NCBI GenBank assembly: GCA_009773645.1
Contig: WSYB01000014.1
Span: forward strand, 1-64,000
DNA length: 64,000 nt
Reading direction: 5' to 3'
From: Geobacteraceae bacterium
GTDB taxonomy: Bacteria; Desulfobacterota; Desulfuromonadia; Geobacterales; Geobacteraceae
The position numbers and the translations under genes were made by a program. Shown here piece after piece: positions 1 to 8,896 of this stretch (its first letter is position 1; each line of letters opens with the position of its first letter). The notes below the pieces were generated by a model. The model searched no databases. It was not told the DNA's origin and saw only the letters and a list, made by a program, of their open reading frames with translations.

Positions 1-674
1 GGGAAGGAGCCGGAAGAGAGGGCCGCGTTCCCTTTCTGGAGGGCGCCGATCACTTGCAGGGGAGATATCTGGCGGGCCGCCATTTTCCCCTGGTCGAGGG
101 AGACGCGCAACTGCCGGGATACCCCCCCCTTGATCTCCGTCTCTGCAACGCTGTCGCTCTTTTTCAGCTCGTCGCACAGCTCGCGGGCTACCCGGCGCAG
201 GGTAAGGTGGTCGTAACGATCCGACCAGAGCGTGAGCGTGAGTATCGGCACGTCATCGATCGATTTCGGAACCACCAGCGGTTCACCGGCCCCCGGCGGG
301 AGGATAGGCCGGTTGCTCATCACCTTGTTGTAGAGCTTGACAAGGGACTCTTCCATGTTCTGTCCGACGAGGAAGCGGACCGTGACAATTCCCATCCCCG
401 GCCTGCTCGCCGAATAGATATACTCCACCCCCTTGATCTCCCACATCTTCTTTTCAAAGGGAACAACCACCCGCTCTTCCACTTCCTTCGGGGTGGAACC
501 GGGGAGCGGCAGATAGATGTCGATCATCGGCACCACGATCTGCGGCTCTTCCTCCCGGGGTGTCACCATCACTGCGTAGACGCCGAGAAGCAGGGAAGCC
601 GCAACGATAAGCGGCGTAAGCTTGGAATCTATGAAAGCGCGGGCGATCTTCCCCGCGAAACCGAGGTTGTCCAT
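1..674 (-). CDS. RND efflux permease, N-terminal part (cut by window edge)
   Basis: Only the first ~224 codons are present; the gene runs off the left edge. The start is the ATG at 674-672. Translation shows a short N-terminal helix (residues about 8-20), then a first membrane segment (about 22-37), then the periplasmic porter region typical of the AcrB/CusA superfamily, with PREEEPQI followed by a VEERVVVPFE stretch. This family exports drugs or metals by proton antiport across the inner membrane. The adaptor (737-1849) and TolC genes lie directly upstream in the same direction, so this is the pump of a tripartite exporter. The PREEEPQI signature suggests the HAE family rather than CzcA heavy-metal pumps; substrate unknown. 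Confidence 0.85.
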   Translation of the reverse strand, partial: MDNLGFAGKIARAFIDSKLTPLIVAASLLLGVYAVMVTPREEEPQIVVPMIDIYLPLPGSTPKEVEERVVVPFEKKMWEIKGVEYIYSASRPGMGIVTVRFLVGQNMEESLVKLYNKVMSNRPILPPGAGEPLVVPKSIDDVPILTLTLWSDRYDHLTLRRVARELCDELKKSDSVAETEIKGGVSRQLRVSLDQGKMAARQISPLQVIGALQKGNAALSSGSF

Positions 675-692
675 TAAAAACTCCGAAAAATC

Positions 693-731
693 CGCCACGG
701 AGACACAGAGACCCTCCGTGTCTCCGTGGCG
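693..731. repeat. 14-bp perfect inverted repeat between adaptor and permease genes
   Basis: Arms CGCCACGGAGACAC (693-706) and its exact complement (718-731) enclose an 11-nt loop. It sits between the adaptor stop and the permease start in an operon, so it may lower pump expression or stabilise the upstream message. There is no following T run, so it is not a classical terminator. Confidence 0.7.
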
Positions 732-736
732 AAAAT

Positions 737-1849
737 CTATTGAATTCGTGCCCCTTCGACTACTTTCTCAACACCACCGACAACCACCCGCTCACCGCCG
801 GAGAGGCCGGAAAGCACTTCGACCCGCTCATTGACCTCCCTCCCCGTCTTTACCAGCCGCATCCGGGCAATGTTCTCCTTGTCCACCACCCATAACGATG
901 TCAGCGCACCCCGTTCCACAATCGCTCTCTTCGGGACCAGCACCCCTTTCCTTTCACCCACGGGGAAAAGGGCTCTGCCGTAGATACCGGAGCGAAGACC
1001 CCCGGCGCTGATATCCACCTTGACGGTAAAGGTGCGGCTCGCAGGGTCGATAGCAGGAACAACCTCTGCGACTCGCCCTTCCGTCTCGCCCGTGACGCCG
1101 TCAATCTGCACCTTCAGAGCCTGCCCTAGCTTTACGTTTCCCATAAGCGATTCGGGGGCGGAAACTTCCAGGCGGTAGCGTCCTTCTTCTTCCACCGTCA
1201 TAAGCGGCATCCCCGGGAAAACCGTCATCCCCGCATCAACCGACTTACTTGTCACTAAACCTGAGAGCGGAGCACTGATGCGGGTATAGCCGGCTACGGT
1301 CCCGGCTGCCCTGGCGTTTTCCCGTGCCTGGGCAAGCCGCGCCTCGGCGCGTGCCACTCCTTCGTTTGCCGTATCTTTATCGGTCAGACGGATGTCGAAT
1401 TCCTGCCTGGTCACCGCCTGTTCCTGCAACAGCTTATGGTAACGCTCAAATGTGGTGTCAGCCAGCCTTTTCCGGGCCAGAGCCTCTTCCACGCCCCGGC
1501 GGGCCTCCTCTACAGCCGCCTTGGCGCCGGCTGCGCCGGCGGTGCTCTCGTTGGCTTCCAGCGTCAGGAGCAGCTTCCCCTTTGCCACCCGATCTCCTTC
1601 CTTCACGAAAATCGTCGAAACAGCCCCGGGGATGCGGGCCGCAATCAGGGCGGCGTTTCTCGCCTTGACCGTTCCGACCGCAACCAGATTGTCCGGGATG
1701 GCTTCGGTCGCCACATCCTGGAGGATGGCCCCCTTGACAATCGGCGGACTATTCTTGCCCCCCCCCTTCACGTTTTCGCTGCAACCGGAAACCGGCATAA
1801 AGGCGGCCGCTGCAAGCAGAAGGGCAATCGCCGCAGAACGTTTCTTCAT
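737..1849 (-). CDS. RND efflux periplasmic adaptor (membrane fusion protein)
   Basis: 370 residues. The N-terminus is a lipoprotein signal ending in a VSGC lipobox (Cys about 23), so the protein is probably anchored to the inner membrane and lies in the periplasm. A barrel-sandwich segment follows (about 60-95), then a long coiled-coil hairpin rich in A, E and R (about 95-165), a second lipoyl half and the beta-barrel domain (about 200-290). This is the order usual for HlyD/AcrA-type adaptors that bridge pump and TolC. The start overlaps the tolC stop as ATGA and has an AGGAGG site before it. The order tolC-adaptor-permease indicates one transcript. Confidence 0.92.
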   Translation of the reverse strand: MKKRSAAIALLLAAAAFMPVSGCSENVKGGGKNSPPIVKGAILQDVATEAIPDNLVAVGTVKARNAALIAARIPGAVSTIFVKEGDRVAKGKLLLTLEANESTAGAAGAKAAVEEARRGVEEALARKRLADTTFERYHKLLQEQAVTRQEFDIRLTDKDTANEGVARAEARLAQARENARAAGTVAGYTRISAPLSGLVTSKSVDAGMTVFPGMPLMTVEEEGRYRLEVSAPESLMGNVKLGQALKVQIDGVTGETEGRVAEVVPAIDPASRTFTVKVDISAGGLRSGIYGRALFPVGERKGVLVPKRAIVERGALTSLWVVDKENIARMRLVKTGREVNERVEVLSGLSGGERVVVGGVEKVVEGARIQ

Positions 1850-3186
1850 TTATAAACCTCCTTCAGGAATATGCCCGCCGCGTGGAAGAGCCGTGCCGTG
1901 GCCTGTGCATAACTGCTCTCATTTTCCACCAGTTGCGCCCTCGCCCTGTTCAGGGCTGTCTGAGCATCCAACAGCTCGACCATCGTCATAAGGGAATTCT
2001 CGAAGCGTCTGCTGATGAGACGCACACTCTCCTCCGCGTCAAGAAGGGCGTGCCGGGCCACTTCCAGCCGTTTGCCCGCCTCTTCCCGGCGCAACGCCCC
2101 CTCCTCAACCTGCAGGGCTATCTCTTTCCGGTAATTTTCCAGATACTCGGAGGCCGCATTCTTCATCAACTGCGCCTTTGAAGTCTCACTCCGGCGCCGC
2201 ATACCGTCAAACAGCTCCCAGCGTAGATTGGCGCCGACCATCCAGGCATCGTTATCACGGCCGAACGGGATATCCCGGTCGTTCATCTGGTACGTAGCGC
2301 TCCCGTAAATCGTCGGCAGATAGGCATTCCGCGCGATCGTTATCCCTACAGCCGCTTTTCCCATCCCCGCTTCCACCTCTTTCAGGTCCGGCCGATTCTG
2401 TAACGCCACGCGCATCAACTCACCATTCCCCGTGGTAACGTCCGGCGCCTTGACCTCTTCACTGATGTCGAGGGACTCTCCGGCCTCACCACCCACCACC
2501 TGGGCCAGACGCAGCCCGGCCAAAAGCCGGTCGTTTTTTGCCGTGATGCTCTGCTGCTCCGCCTCCGAAAGGAAGGTGCGAGCCCTCAGTTCGTCCGATT
2601 TCAATCCAACGCCGGCCTCGTTCCGTACCTTTGCCAGCCGCTCATGTTCCCTGGCATCCGCCACCGCCTGCTCCGCCACCTTAACGTAGGCCTTTGACTT
2701 CTGCACATCCAGATAGGCGCTGAAAACCTTGTAGGCGACCTCCTGACGGCGTCTTTCCAAGGCAAAGTCGCGCGCGGAAAACTCCTTTTCGGCCATCTCC
2801 CTGCCGCTGCCGATACTGAAGTCCAAAAGCGGCTGTTCAAGGGTGAAGGCCGTCCGGAAATCACCGTGAGCCGACGGGTGGTTGAGGTTGGGAATCTCAA
2901 AATCATTCTGGCTGAAACGCCCCTGGTCCAGCTTCATCATAAAGACCCGGGTCGGGGCATTGGAAACCGATGCCGTTTCATCCAGGTAGATATGGGGAAA
3001 GTAGCGGCTGCGGCTGATGGATATCTCCCGTTCAGCTGCCGAGCGCTCATAAACTGCGGCTTTCAGCAGATGATTCCTCTCCAGCGCCATATGCACAGCT
3101 TCATTGAGCGACACCTTGCCATTATCGGCAAAAACAACGGACGGCATCATCAATGCGGTGACCATCAGCAAAACGACAGTTTTCAC
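1846..3186 (-). CDS. TolC-family outer membrane efflux protein
   Basis: About 446 residues. A signal peptide (cleavage near VFADNG) is followed by two repeats of the outer membrane efflux protein fold, with long helical regions rich in A, E, R and Q, as expected for the TolC trimer channel. I place the start at GTG 3186, five bases after a GGGAGG site, rather than at the TTG 12 bases upstream. It is the first gene of the efflux operon. The 150 bp upstream is very AT-rich and holds its promoter; no operator could be identified with certainty. Confidence 0.9.
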   Translation of the reverse strand: MKTVVLLMVTALMMPSVVFADNGKVSLNEAVHMALERNHLLKAAVYERSAAEREISISRSRYFPHIYLDETASVSNAPTRVFMMKLDQGRFSQNDFEIPNLNHPSAHGDFRTAFTLEQPLLDFSIGSGREMAEKEFSARDFALERRRQEVAYKVFSAYLDVQKSKAYVKVAEQAVADAREHERLAKVRNEAGVGLKSDELRARTFLSEAEQQSITAKNDRLLAGLRLAQVVGGEAGESLDISEEVKAPDVTTGNGELMRVALQNRPDLKEVEAGMGKAAVGITIARNAYLPTIYGSATYQMNDRDIPFGRDNDAWMVGANLRWELFDGMRRRSETSKAQLMKNAASEYLENYRKEIALQVEEGALRREEAGKRLEVARHALLDAEESVRLISRRFENSLMTMVELLDAQTALNRARAQLVENESSYAQATARLFHAAGIFLKEVYK

Positions 3187-3351
3187 GCAGCCTCCCAACT
3201 AAATAGTGACGCAGAACAAATAAATATATAGATAAGTATATATATTACAAATCGCATAATGTCAAGATTAAGTATACCGTAAACGGATAGTTTTGCAGAG
3301 AGATTATGAAACGTTTCTTATCAGTGGCATCTGAGAAAGCGTTGAAATGGA

Positions 3352-3380
3352 TTGACAAACAAAAGGGCGGACTTTAGACT
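3352..3380 (+). promoter_or_regulatory. sigma-70 type promoter for the DUF2062 gene
   Basis: TTGACA at 3352-3357, a 17-bp spacer, then TAGACT at 3375-3380. The perfect -35 box falls exactly on a TTG that would otherwise be the upstream start of the next reading frame, which argues for the internal start at 3409. Confidence 0.6.
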
Positions 3381-3408
3381 GGGGGCCTTACGGACAAGGG
3401 GTGACTAT

Positions 3409-3894
3409 TTGCTGGACAAGGAAAAATGGAAAAAGAGGTTCAAGGAAATCCTCTCCCTGGACAGCCATCCGGGGCACATTGCCACCGGTTTCGCCGTTGG
3501 GGTCTTCATCAGTTTTACCCCCTTCTTCGGAATGCACACCCCGTTGGCCATTGCCGCCGCCTTCATCTTCCGGCTGAACAAGCTGACCTGCATAACCGGC
3601 GCATGGATAAACACCCCCCTTACCGTCATCCCGGTGCTGGGGCTCAGCTACAAGCTGGGGAGGGTGATGCGCGGGCTTCCCGCTGAAGAGTTGCATGTTA
3701 AGGGGCTTGAATGGCAATATCTGAAGGGTCATGCGACTTCGCTGATGCTGGGCTCTTCCATCTTCGGTTTCATAGCAGCGATCATTTCCTACTTCGCCCT
3801 GTACTATCTGATCATCAGGTTTCGCCAGCAGGATGAGGCACTGGAGGAGATCACCAAGGAAATGGAAGAGGTCGGCGAGGAACTGGACGACTGA
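3409..3894 (+). CDS. DUF2062 membrane protein
   Basis: 161 residues from the TTG at 3409 (preceded by AAGGGG). After a basic amphipathic start it shows the DUF2062 pattern HPGHIATGFAVGVFISFTPF, then two to three membrane segments and an acidic C-terminal tail (EEITKEMEEVGEELDD). DUF2062 proteins are small inner-membrane proteins of unknown function, sometimes next to or fused to glycosyltransferases; nothing here points to a partner. It converges on the phosphate transporter gene. Confidence 0.8.
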   Translation: MLDKEKWKKRFKEILSLDSHPGHIATGFAVGVFISFTPFFGMHTPLAIAAAFIFRLNKLTCITGAWINTPLTVIPVLGLSYKLGRVMRGLPAEELHVKGLEWQYLKGHATSLMLGSSIFGFIAAIISYFALYYLIIRFRQQDEALEEITKEMEEVGEELDD

Positions 3895-3897
3895 AGG

Positions 3898-3966
3898 AAC
3901 GAGGAGCGAGGAACGAGGTGCGAGGATTTTCAGTTCCTCGATCCTTTTTCCTCGATCCTCGCTCCT
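3898..3966. terminator. Palindromic repeat between convergent genes
   Basis: A GAGCGAGGAACGAGG block at 3902-3916 is mirrored by CCTCGATCC units ending in CCTCGCTCCTTTA at 3954-3966. The whole gap between the DUF2062 gene and pit is one imperfect hairpin, well placed as a bidirectional terminator. Confidence 0.55.
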
Positions 3967-4968
3967 TTATTTCCCCAGGAAGGGGCTGAACACCATATAC
4001 GTAACAAAGGCAACGGCGGCCGATGCCGGAATGGTCAGCACCCAGGCCAGGAGGATGCGGTGGGCGATCCCCCAGTTGACTGCGGACATCCTTTTCGACA
4101 GCCCCACGCCCAGAATCGACGACGTGATGACGTGGGTGGTGCTGGTCGGCATTCCCATGGCGGATGCCCCCAGGATAACCCCCGCGGAGGCGGTCTCCAC
4201 GCAGAAGCCGTGCACCGGCTGCAGCTTCACAAAATCCCGCCCGACCGTTTTGATGATGCGCCAGCCGCCGGCCGCCGTACCCAAAGCCATGGCGGTCGCG
4301 CAGGCCACCATGACTTCCCAGGGAACGGCAAAGCTCTTCAGATAGCCGTAACTGACGAGCGCCATGGTAATGACCCCCATTGATTTCTGGGCGTCGGCGG
4401 TGCCGTGGGAAAAGGCCATGAAGGCCGCGGAAACCACCTGCAGCTTCCTGAACCCCCTGTTCAGACCATGGGGGGCTTTGTTGCGAAAACTCCACATCAT
4501 CACAACCATGAAGATAAAGCCGATCAGCGTTCCGATGATTGGAGAGATCAGCAGGGCGAGAATGATTTTCCTCAGCCCGGCCCAATGCAGCGCCGTCACG
4601 CCCGCATGGGCGATAACCGCCCCCATGATCCCGCCGATGATGGCATGGGATGATGAAGAGGGGAGACCGTAGTACCAGGTAATCAGGTCCCAGATGATCG
4701 CCCCCGTAACGCCCGCCAGAACCACCATCTGGGTGATGTTGTTCGCATCAACGATCCCCTTGCCGATGGTGGAAGCCACCTTGGTGGAGATCATGGCGCC
4801 GGCAAAGTTGAGTCCTGCCGCCATGTAGATGGCGGCCCGGATGGAAAGTGCCCGGGTGGAAACGCAGGTGGCAATGGCATTGGCCGTGTCGTGAAACCCG
4901 TTGATGTAGTCGAACAGGAGCGCCGCCGTAATCACGAGGATCAGCATGATCAGGGTTGCTTCAGGCAT
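3967..4968 (-). CDS. pit: Inorganic phosphate transporter, PiT family
   Basis: 333 residues with about ten hydrophobic segments. The two PiT signature repeats are visible: GFHDTANAIATCVSTRAL near residue 24 and GTADAQKSMGVI near 190. PiT proteins are low-affinity, metal-phosphate coupled symporters of the inner membrane. The start overlaps the end of the DUF47 gene by eight bases, the usual Pit/DUF47 pairing. Strong confidence in family; whether it carries phosphate or another oxyanion cannot be told from sequence. Confidence 0.92.
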   Translation of the reverse strand: MPEATLIMLILVITAALLFDYINGFHDTANAIATCVSTRALSIRAAIYMAAGLNFAGAMISTKVASTIGKGIVDANNITQMVVLAGVTGAIIWDLITWYYGLPSSSSHAIIGGIMGAVIAHAGVTALHWAGLRKIILALLISPIIGTLIGFIFMVVMMWSFRNKAPHGLNRGFRKLQVVSAAFMAFSHGTADAQKSMGVITMALVSYGYLKSFAVPWEVMVACATAMALGTAAGGWRIIKTVGRDFVKLQPVHGFCVETASAGVILGASAMGMPTSTTHVITSSILGVGLSKRMSAVNWGIAHRILLAWVLTIPASAAVAFVTYMVFSPFLGK

Positions 4969-5578
4969 TTTTCACCATCACGCTTTCCAGGATATTTGCG
5001 GCGTCTTCGCACTTATCGGTGGCCCGCTCCAGAGTTTCGTAGATCTCCTTCCATTTGATGAGCTGGATCGGGTCCTTCTCCTCGTCGAACAGACGGCTGA
5101 TCGCCTCACGGCAGACCCGGTCCGCCTCGTTTTCCAGGGCGTTCACCTCGACGCAGTGCTCGTAGATATGTTCGATTTTCCCGCCCAGATGGGAAACCGC
5201 CTTTTCAACGGTCCGGCATGACTGGAGGATGATAAAAGCCAGCTCCTTCGCCTCGGGGGTGGGTTTCTCCACGTTGTACATGACAACACGCTGGGACGAG
5301 GCGTCGATCAGGTCGAGGATATCGTCCAGGGCTGAAGAAAGGGCATAGATGTCCTCCCTGTCCAGGGGGGTGACAAAGCTCTTGTTCAGCGTCCTTATGA
5401 TCTCATGGGTAAGCGCGTCCCCCTTGTGCTCCACATCCTTGATCTTGCGCTGGCTGGTTGCCGGGTCTTCAAAGTTGTCGAGCATATCCTTCAAAAGCTC
5501 CGCACCTTCGATGATATTCCTCGTCATATCCTTGAACATGGCAAAAAACTTCACGTCTTTGGGAATCAGTCCGAACAT
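4961..5578 (-). CDS. DUF47 family PhoU-like regulator of Pit
   Basis: 205 residues, all helical in character. I choose the ATG at 5578 (TTGGAGG 6 bases upstream); an in-frame ATG 12 bases earlier has no ribosome site. Residues 1-60 and 105-200 resemble two PhoU-like bundles with acidic metal-binding patches (for example EHKGDALTHEII and NEADRVCREAI). DUF47 proteins are encoded next to Pit transporters and are thought to control them. The overlap with pit supports co-translation. Confidence 0.88.
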   Translation of the reverse strand: MFGLIPKDVKFFAMFKDMTRNIIEGAELLKDMLDNFEDPATSQRKIKDVEHKGDALTHEIIRTLNKSFVTPLDREDIYALSSALDDILDLIDASSQRVVMYNVEKPTPEAKELAFIILQSCRTVEKAVSHLGGKIEHIYEHCVEVNALENEADRVCREAISRLFDEEKDPIQLIKWKEIYETLERATDKCEDAANILESVMVKNA

Positions 5579-5774
5579 TGCTGCCTCCAAGGGCCGTCAG
5601 GCTCAAGCCCGTGATATCCATCAAAACTGGTAAGAGATATCATAAATTTGCCGATCTTCCCAGAGAAATGTTACGAACGTATTACAATGCCCGGACTTAG
5701 CCGATTTTAACTTGATTTTTCTCCATGCTTCACATATCTTGCATCGGTTTGAATTCTTCTGGGAGACGGCATTC

Positions 5775-6587
5775 ATGGAACCTCTACATGCAGCAATTCT
5801 CGGCGCTCTTCAAGGCCTGACCGAGGTTCTTCCCATCAGCAGCTCCGCCCATCTCATCATCATCCCCCGGCTTTTCCGCTGGCCCGAGTCGGGGATCACC
5901 TTTGACGTTGCCCTGCACCTGGGAACCCTGATCGCACTCTGTCTCTATTTCTGGCGGGACATCATTGAACTGGCCCTCAACTTTTTCAGCGCCCTGGCCG
6001 GCAAGGGGCTTCATACCCCGGCGAACCGCCTCCCCTTCTACATCATTATCGGCACCATTCCGGCGGCCATTGCCGGCAAAACCCTGGAAGCCCCCATCGA
6101 GGAGATATTCCGCAAAAGCCCGCTCCTTATCGCCCTCTTCCTCATTGTCTTCGGCCTGCTGCTGGCCTTAAGCGACACCATCGGCGCCAAGCACTGGAAA
6201 ATGGACCGCATCACCCTCAGATCCGCCCTTATTATCGGCCTGGCCCAGTGCCTTGCCCTCATCCCAGGAGTTTCACGCTCCGGCGTCACCATCACCGCAG
6301 CCCTCCTCATGGGCTTCAACCGGGAAACAGCGGCCCGATATTCTTTCCTCCTCTCCCTCCCGATCGTGGCAGGGGCGGCGCTTTTGAAGGTGGGTCATCT
6401 GGTGACGCACGGGGTCCCGGCCGGAGAGATGGAAGCCCTTTTGATCGGGGTCTTTACCTCCGCCGTCTTCGGATACCTGAGCGTCGCATTCCTGCTGAAG
6501 TTCGTCCAGAAAAGCTCCCTCTACCCCTTTGTCTGGTACAGGCTCCTGGCCGGCGGAGGCGTGCTCGTCTACCTGTTCGTCGTCTGA
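5775..6587 (+). CDS. uppP: Undecaprenyl-diphosphate phosphatase UppP/BacA
   Basis: 270 residues from ATG 5775 (GGGAGACGG upstream; the earlier in-frame start lacks a site). Contains both family signatures: GLTEVLPISSSAHLII near residue 14 and a PGVSRSGVTI motif near 167, with eight hydrophobic segments. The enzyme dephosphorylates undecaprenyl diphosphate at the inner membrane, recycling the lipid carrier for cell-wall synthesis, and gives bacitracin resistance when abundant. Length matches the family. It appears to be a single-gene unit. Confidence 0.95.
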   Translation: MEPLHAAILGALQGLTEVLPISSSAHLIIIPRLFRWPESGITFDVALHLGTLIALCLYFWRDIIELALNFFSALAGKGLHTPANRLPFYIIIGTIPAAIAGKTLEAPIEEIFRKSPLLIALFLIVFGLLLALSDTIGAKHWKMDRITLRSALIIGLAQCLALIPGVSRSGVTITAALLMGFNRETAARYSFLLSLPIVAGAALLKVGHLVTHGVPAGEMEALLIGVFTSAVFGYLSVAFLLKFVQKSSLYPFVWYRLLAGGGVLVYLFVV

Positions 6588-6659
6588 CCTCCCCCTCCCC
6601 TCCCCCTGCCAATCGATACGGAAAGAGCTTCAGTTCTTTCGTAAAAAGTCGAAAAGCCA

Positions 6660-6950
6660 CTTAAACCCTTTTGCTCACGCCCGCTTTGAATATTCGTGCT
6701 AATTCGTGAAAATTCGTGGCTAAATGTTTTCTCAGGTTGAAGGATTTTTCCCAGACTTTGTAAATCGATGAACCTGGAAAAAGCATTTAGAACACGGATC
6801 GAATCTGATTTATACGGATTTTCACGGATTTAAACCACTGAGAGCATTAATCCAAAAGGTAACCCGCTTTTTGTCCTTGAATTATCAGTTTTAATCCGCT
6901 TTTTCCGTGTTAATCCGTGTCCAATTGCCGTTTTTAGGATGAATTTTTGT
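6660..6950. repeat. Gene-free stretch with imperfect inverted repeats
   Basis: The 380-bp gap between uppP and radC has no convincing gene. It holds ATTCGTG direct repeats (6692-6720) and a long imperfect palindrome: ACACGGATcgaatc near 6792 and CACGGATTT near 6824 are mirrored by AATCCG and TTAATCCGTGT near 6893-6921. This resembles the dispersed long-palindrome elements common in this group of bacteria. Confidence 0.5.
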
Positions 6951-6968
6951 AAACAGGGGAGGAAAACA

Positions 6969-7655
6969 ATGATGGGAGGGATCAAGAACTGGCCGGAGGA
7001 CGAGCGCCCGCGGGAAAAGCTCCTTAAGAGGGGAGCCGAAGCGCTGACCGACGCGGAACTCCTGGCGCTCATCCTGCGCACCGGCGACGCCGCCGGGAAG
7101 CAGAGCGCCATCGACCTGGGACGGACTCTTTTGCAGGAGTTCGGCGACCTGCGCACCCTTGCGGGAGCCACCGTTGCCGAAGTCTGCCGGATAAAGGGGA
7201 CCGGCCCGGCCAAGGCTGCGTCCATAAAGGCCGCCATGGAACTGGCCAACCGCTTCCAGGCCAGACGCTTTGAAAGCCTCGAACGGTCTACCGCCCCCGC
7301 CCAGGTCTTCGAGCATTTTCACCACGAGTTCCGGGACCGCCGCAAGGAGCATTTCCTCGCCCTCCTCCTGGACGGCAAGAACCGGATCATCAAGAGGGTG
7401 CAGATCTCCGAAGGGTCGCTGAACCAGAGCATCGTCCACCCGCGGGAAGTCTTCAGTCCGGCGGTCCGCGAATCGGCCGCCGCCATCATCCTGGTCCACA
7501 ACCACCCCACGGGCGATCCGACACCTTCCCGCGAGGACATCGAGATCACCCGCCGGCTCAAGGAAGCGGGGGACATCATGGGGGTCAAGGTGCTCGACCA
7601 CATCATCATCGGCGACGGCACGTTCCTGAGTTTCACGGCCCAGGGAATGATGTGA
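6969..7655 (+). CDS. radC: RadC family JAB-domain protein
   Basis: 228 residues from ATG 6969, which follows AGGGGAGGAAAACA. Residues about 1-85 are the UPF0758 helix-hairpin-helix part (PREKLLKRGAEALTDAELLA and KGTGPAKAAS). The JAB/MPN metalloprotease-like domain follows with the HNHPTGDPTPSREDI motif that binds zinc. RadC proteins are widespread; despite the name, a direct role in repair is unproven, and members also occur in mobile elements and defence islands. It stands at the edge of a toxin-antitoxin and CRISPR region. Confidence 0.93.
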   Translation: MMGGIKNWPEDERPREKLLKRGAEALTDAELLALILRTGDAAGKQSAIDLGRTLLQEFGDLRTLAGATVAEVCRIKGTGPAKAASIKAAMELANRFQARRFESLERSTAPAQVFEHFHHEFRDRRKEHFLALLLDGKNRIIKRVQISEGSLNQSIVHPREVFSPAVRESAAAIILVHNHPTGDPTPSREDIEITRRLKEAGDIMGVKVLDHIIIGDGTFLSFTAQGMM

Positions 7656-7711
7656 GGATACCCTTTGATTTGCCTTGCGACGCCCTTTGCTTTGTGCTAG
7701 AAGGTTCGTAT

Positions 7712-7957
7712 ATGATCGATATCGGCAAACAGATTGCCCATTGGCGCAACAGTGCATCTGAAGATTGGTCCGCTGCACAAGAACTGATCGTGAAATTGGA
7801 ATGCTGGGATTTGTATTCTTTTCTTCATGGGTTGTCTCCAGGGAGGATCGATTCGGCCATGGTCGCCTCACGTAAAAGTCTTTCTTTTGTTAAAACGTAA
7901 AGAATGGGTATTGCCGAAAATGTCCAATCTTGCTATCTTTGGTGCAGGAGGTGCAAA
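7712..7957 (+). pseudogene. HEPN-domain protein remnant
   Basis: The frame from ATG 7712 starts like a HEPN protein (IAHWRNSASEDWSAAQELIV) and reads on to a stop at 7900, but family likeness fails after about residue 38. A neighbouring frame near 7880-7957 gives LPKMSNLA, which resembles the family's PPKIHNLA segment. This suggests a frameshifted, decayed gene. The family's RX4-6H motif is not recoverable. The call rests on weak likeness in two frames. Confidence 0.4.
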
Positions 7958-7960
7958 CAT

Positions 7961-8230
7961 ATGTTAGTGCAGACAGATTCCAGGAGACGGGTCACTCTCC
8001 CCCCGATACTAGGCATTAAGCCCGGCGATGCCCTTGACCTCGAAGTGCTGGAAGATGGGCGGATCATCCTTATTCCGGTGGAGCCCATTCCCCGTCACCA
8101 GCTCTGGGCCTGGACGACCGAAACCAAGGAAGCCATTACCGCCTCCCTGACCGACCTTCGTCCCTCGATCGAAGTCAAATCCGCCAAACAGGCCGCCGCC
8201 GTTGCCAAGAGGTGGGCCGGTGAAGATTGA
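7961..8230 (+). CDS. AbrB/SpoVT-like antitoxin
   Basis: 89 residues. The start at 7961 has an AGGAGG site nine bases upstream; a longer frame from 7904 has none. The N-terminus (VQTDSRRRVTLPPILGIKPGDALDLEVLEDGRI, read in parts) fits the swapped-hairpin AbrB DNA-binding fold; the C-terminal half would bind the partner. Its last 11 bases overlap the start of the next gene, the arrangement of a toxin-antitoxin operon. It would neutralise that toxin and repress their shared promoter. Confidence 0.7.
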   Translation: MLVQTDSRRRVTLPPILGIKPGDALDLEVLEDGRIILIPVEPIPRHQLWAWTTETKEAITASLTDLRPSIEVKSAKQAAAVAKRWAGED

Positions 8231-8516
8231 GATCCGGCCGGCCTTCGATGAAGCGGTCATGGCAGCCGAATTGCCGGTGCGCAAGGCAGCCGCGAAGATG
8301 CTTACACTGGTGCAATCCATTACGCTGCAACAGCTATGGAACCATCAGGGCCTGAACTTCGAGAAGCTCCACGGCATGATCGAACCGACTACCGGCGAGC
8401 AGCTTTACTCCCTCCGCGTCACCGGCAGCGCCCGCGCCATCACCTGCCTGATCAAAGGTCCGACCATCGTGTTGGTCACTCTCCATATCCAGCATGACAA
8501 GGCATATCGGAAGTAA
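8220..8516 (+). CDS. Probable RelE/ParE-superfamily toxin
   Basis: 98 residues from the GTG at 8220 that overlaps the antitoxin stop. The protein ends with a LYSLRVTGSARAITCLIKG then VLVTLHIQHDKAYRK pattern, typical of RelE-fold toxins (a basic-residue strand followed by a His/Lys-rich end). RelE-type toxins cut mRNA on the ribosome; ParE-type toxins poison gyrase. Sequence alone does not say which. The pairing with an AbrB-type rather than RHH-type antitoxin is less usual but known. Confidence 0.65.
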   Translation: MKIEIRPAFDEAVMAAELPVRKAAAKMLTLVQSITLQQLWNHQGLNFEKLHGMIEPTTGEQLYSLRVTGSARAITCLIKGPTIVLVTLHIQHDKAYRK

Positions 8517-8896
8517 ACATTCCGTCAGGAGCGATCAATTCAAGGGGGGGACAAATTGTCCCTCCCTTCATTCATGCCGCCGCATTCGTAGGGGCGATTC
8601 CTTGTGATCGCCCTGTTTTTACGGTAGGGGCATTGCTTGCCGCACCCGGTATATGATTTTGCCTCAGCCGGAGGCAAAACATATTGACAACTGATTTCTC
8701 CAAGAGCAGGTACAACTTGCACTCCCTGGAAAGGGTGGTGGTATTGGTGAATTGAATAAGGATGTCCCTCGAATTCAATGTCATCCAGACCCCTTCGAGA
8801 TTTTCAATGCATCGGAAATTCAAAGAGTTGGAAAATAGGCCTCTTTCTGCTAATATCAACTCGTCCCACGAGGTACGCAACAAGAGGAGATATCAC
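8517..8896. repeat. Gene-free stretch with REP-like GTAGGGGC repeats and hairpins
   Basis: No gene is supported here. Visible elements are GGGACAA-a-TTGTCCC (8548-8562), two GTAGGGGC cores (8588-8595, with a GGCGAT/ATCGCC hairpin after it, and 8624-8631), and TTTTGCCTC-agccg-GAGGCAAAA (8657-8679). The GTAGGGGC cores match those at 14.6, 20.7, 21.0 and 48.6 kb and are the likely REP partners of the RAYT gene at 20736-21317. Confidence 0.6.

Noticed and set aside
54-677. 207-codon plus-strand frame at the left edge
   Set aside because: It lies opposite the RND permease, whose translation is clearly the real protein.
3199-3351. Operator for the efflux operon in the AT-rich upstream region
   Set aside because: Only a weak CCGT-aa-ACGG dyad is visible; not enough to call a site.
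5591-5711. Pho box upstream of the DUF47-pit operon
   Set aside because: No pair of CTGTCAT-like direct repeats with the right spacing was seen.
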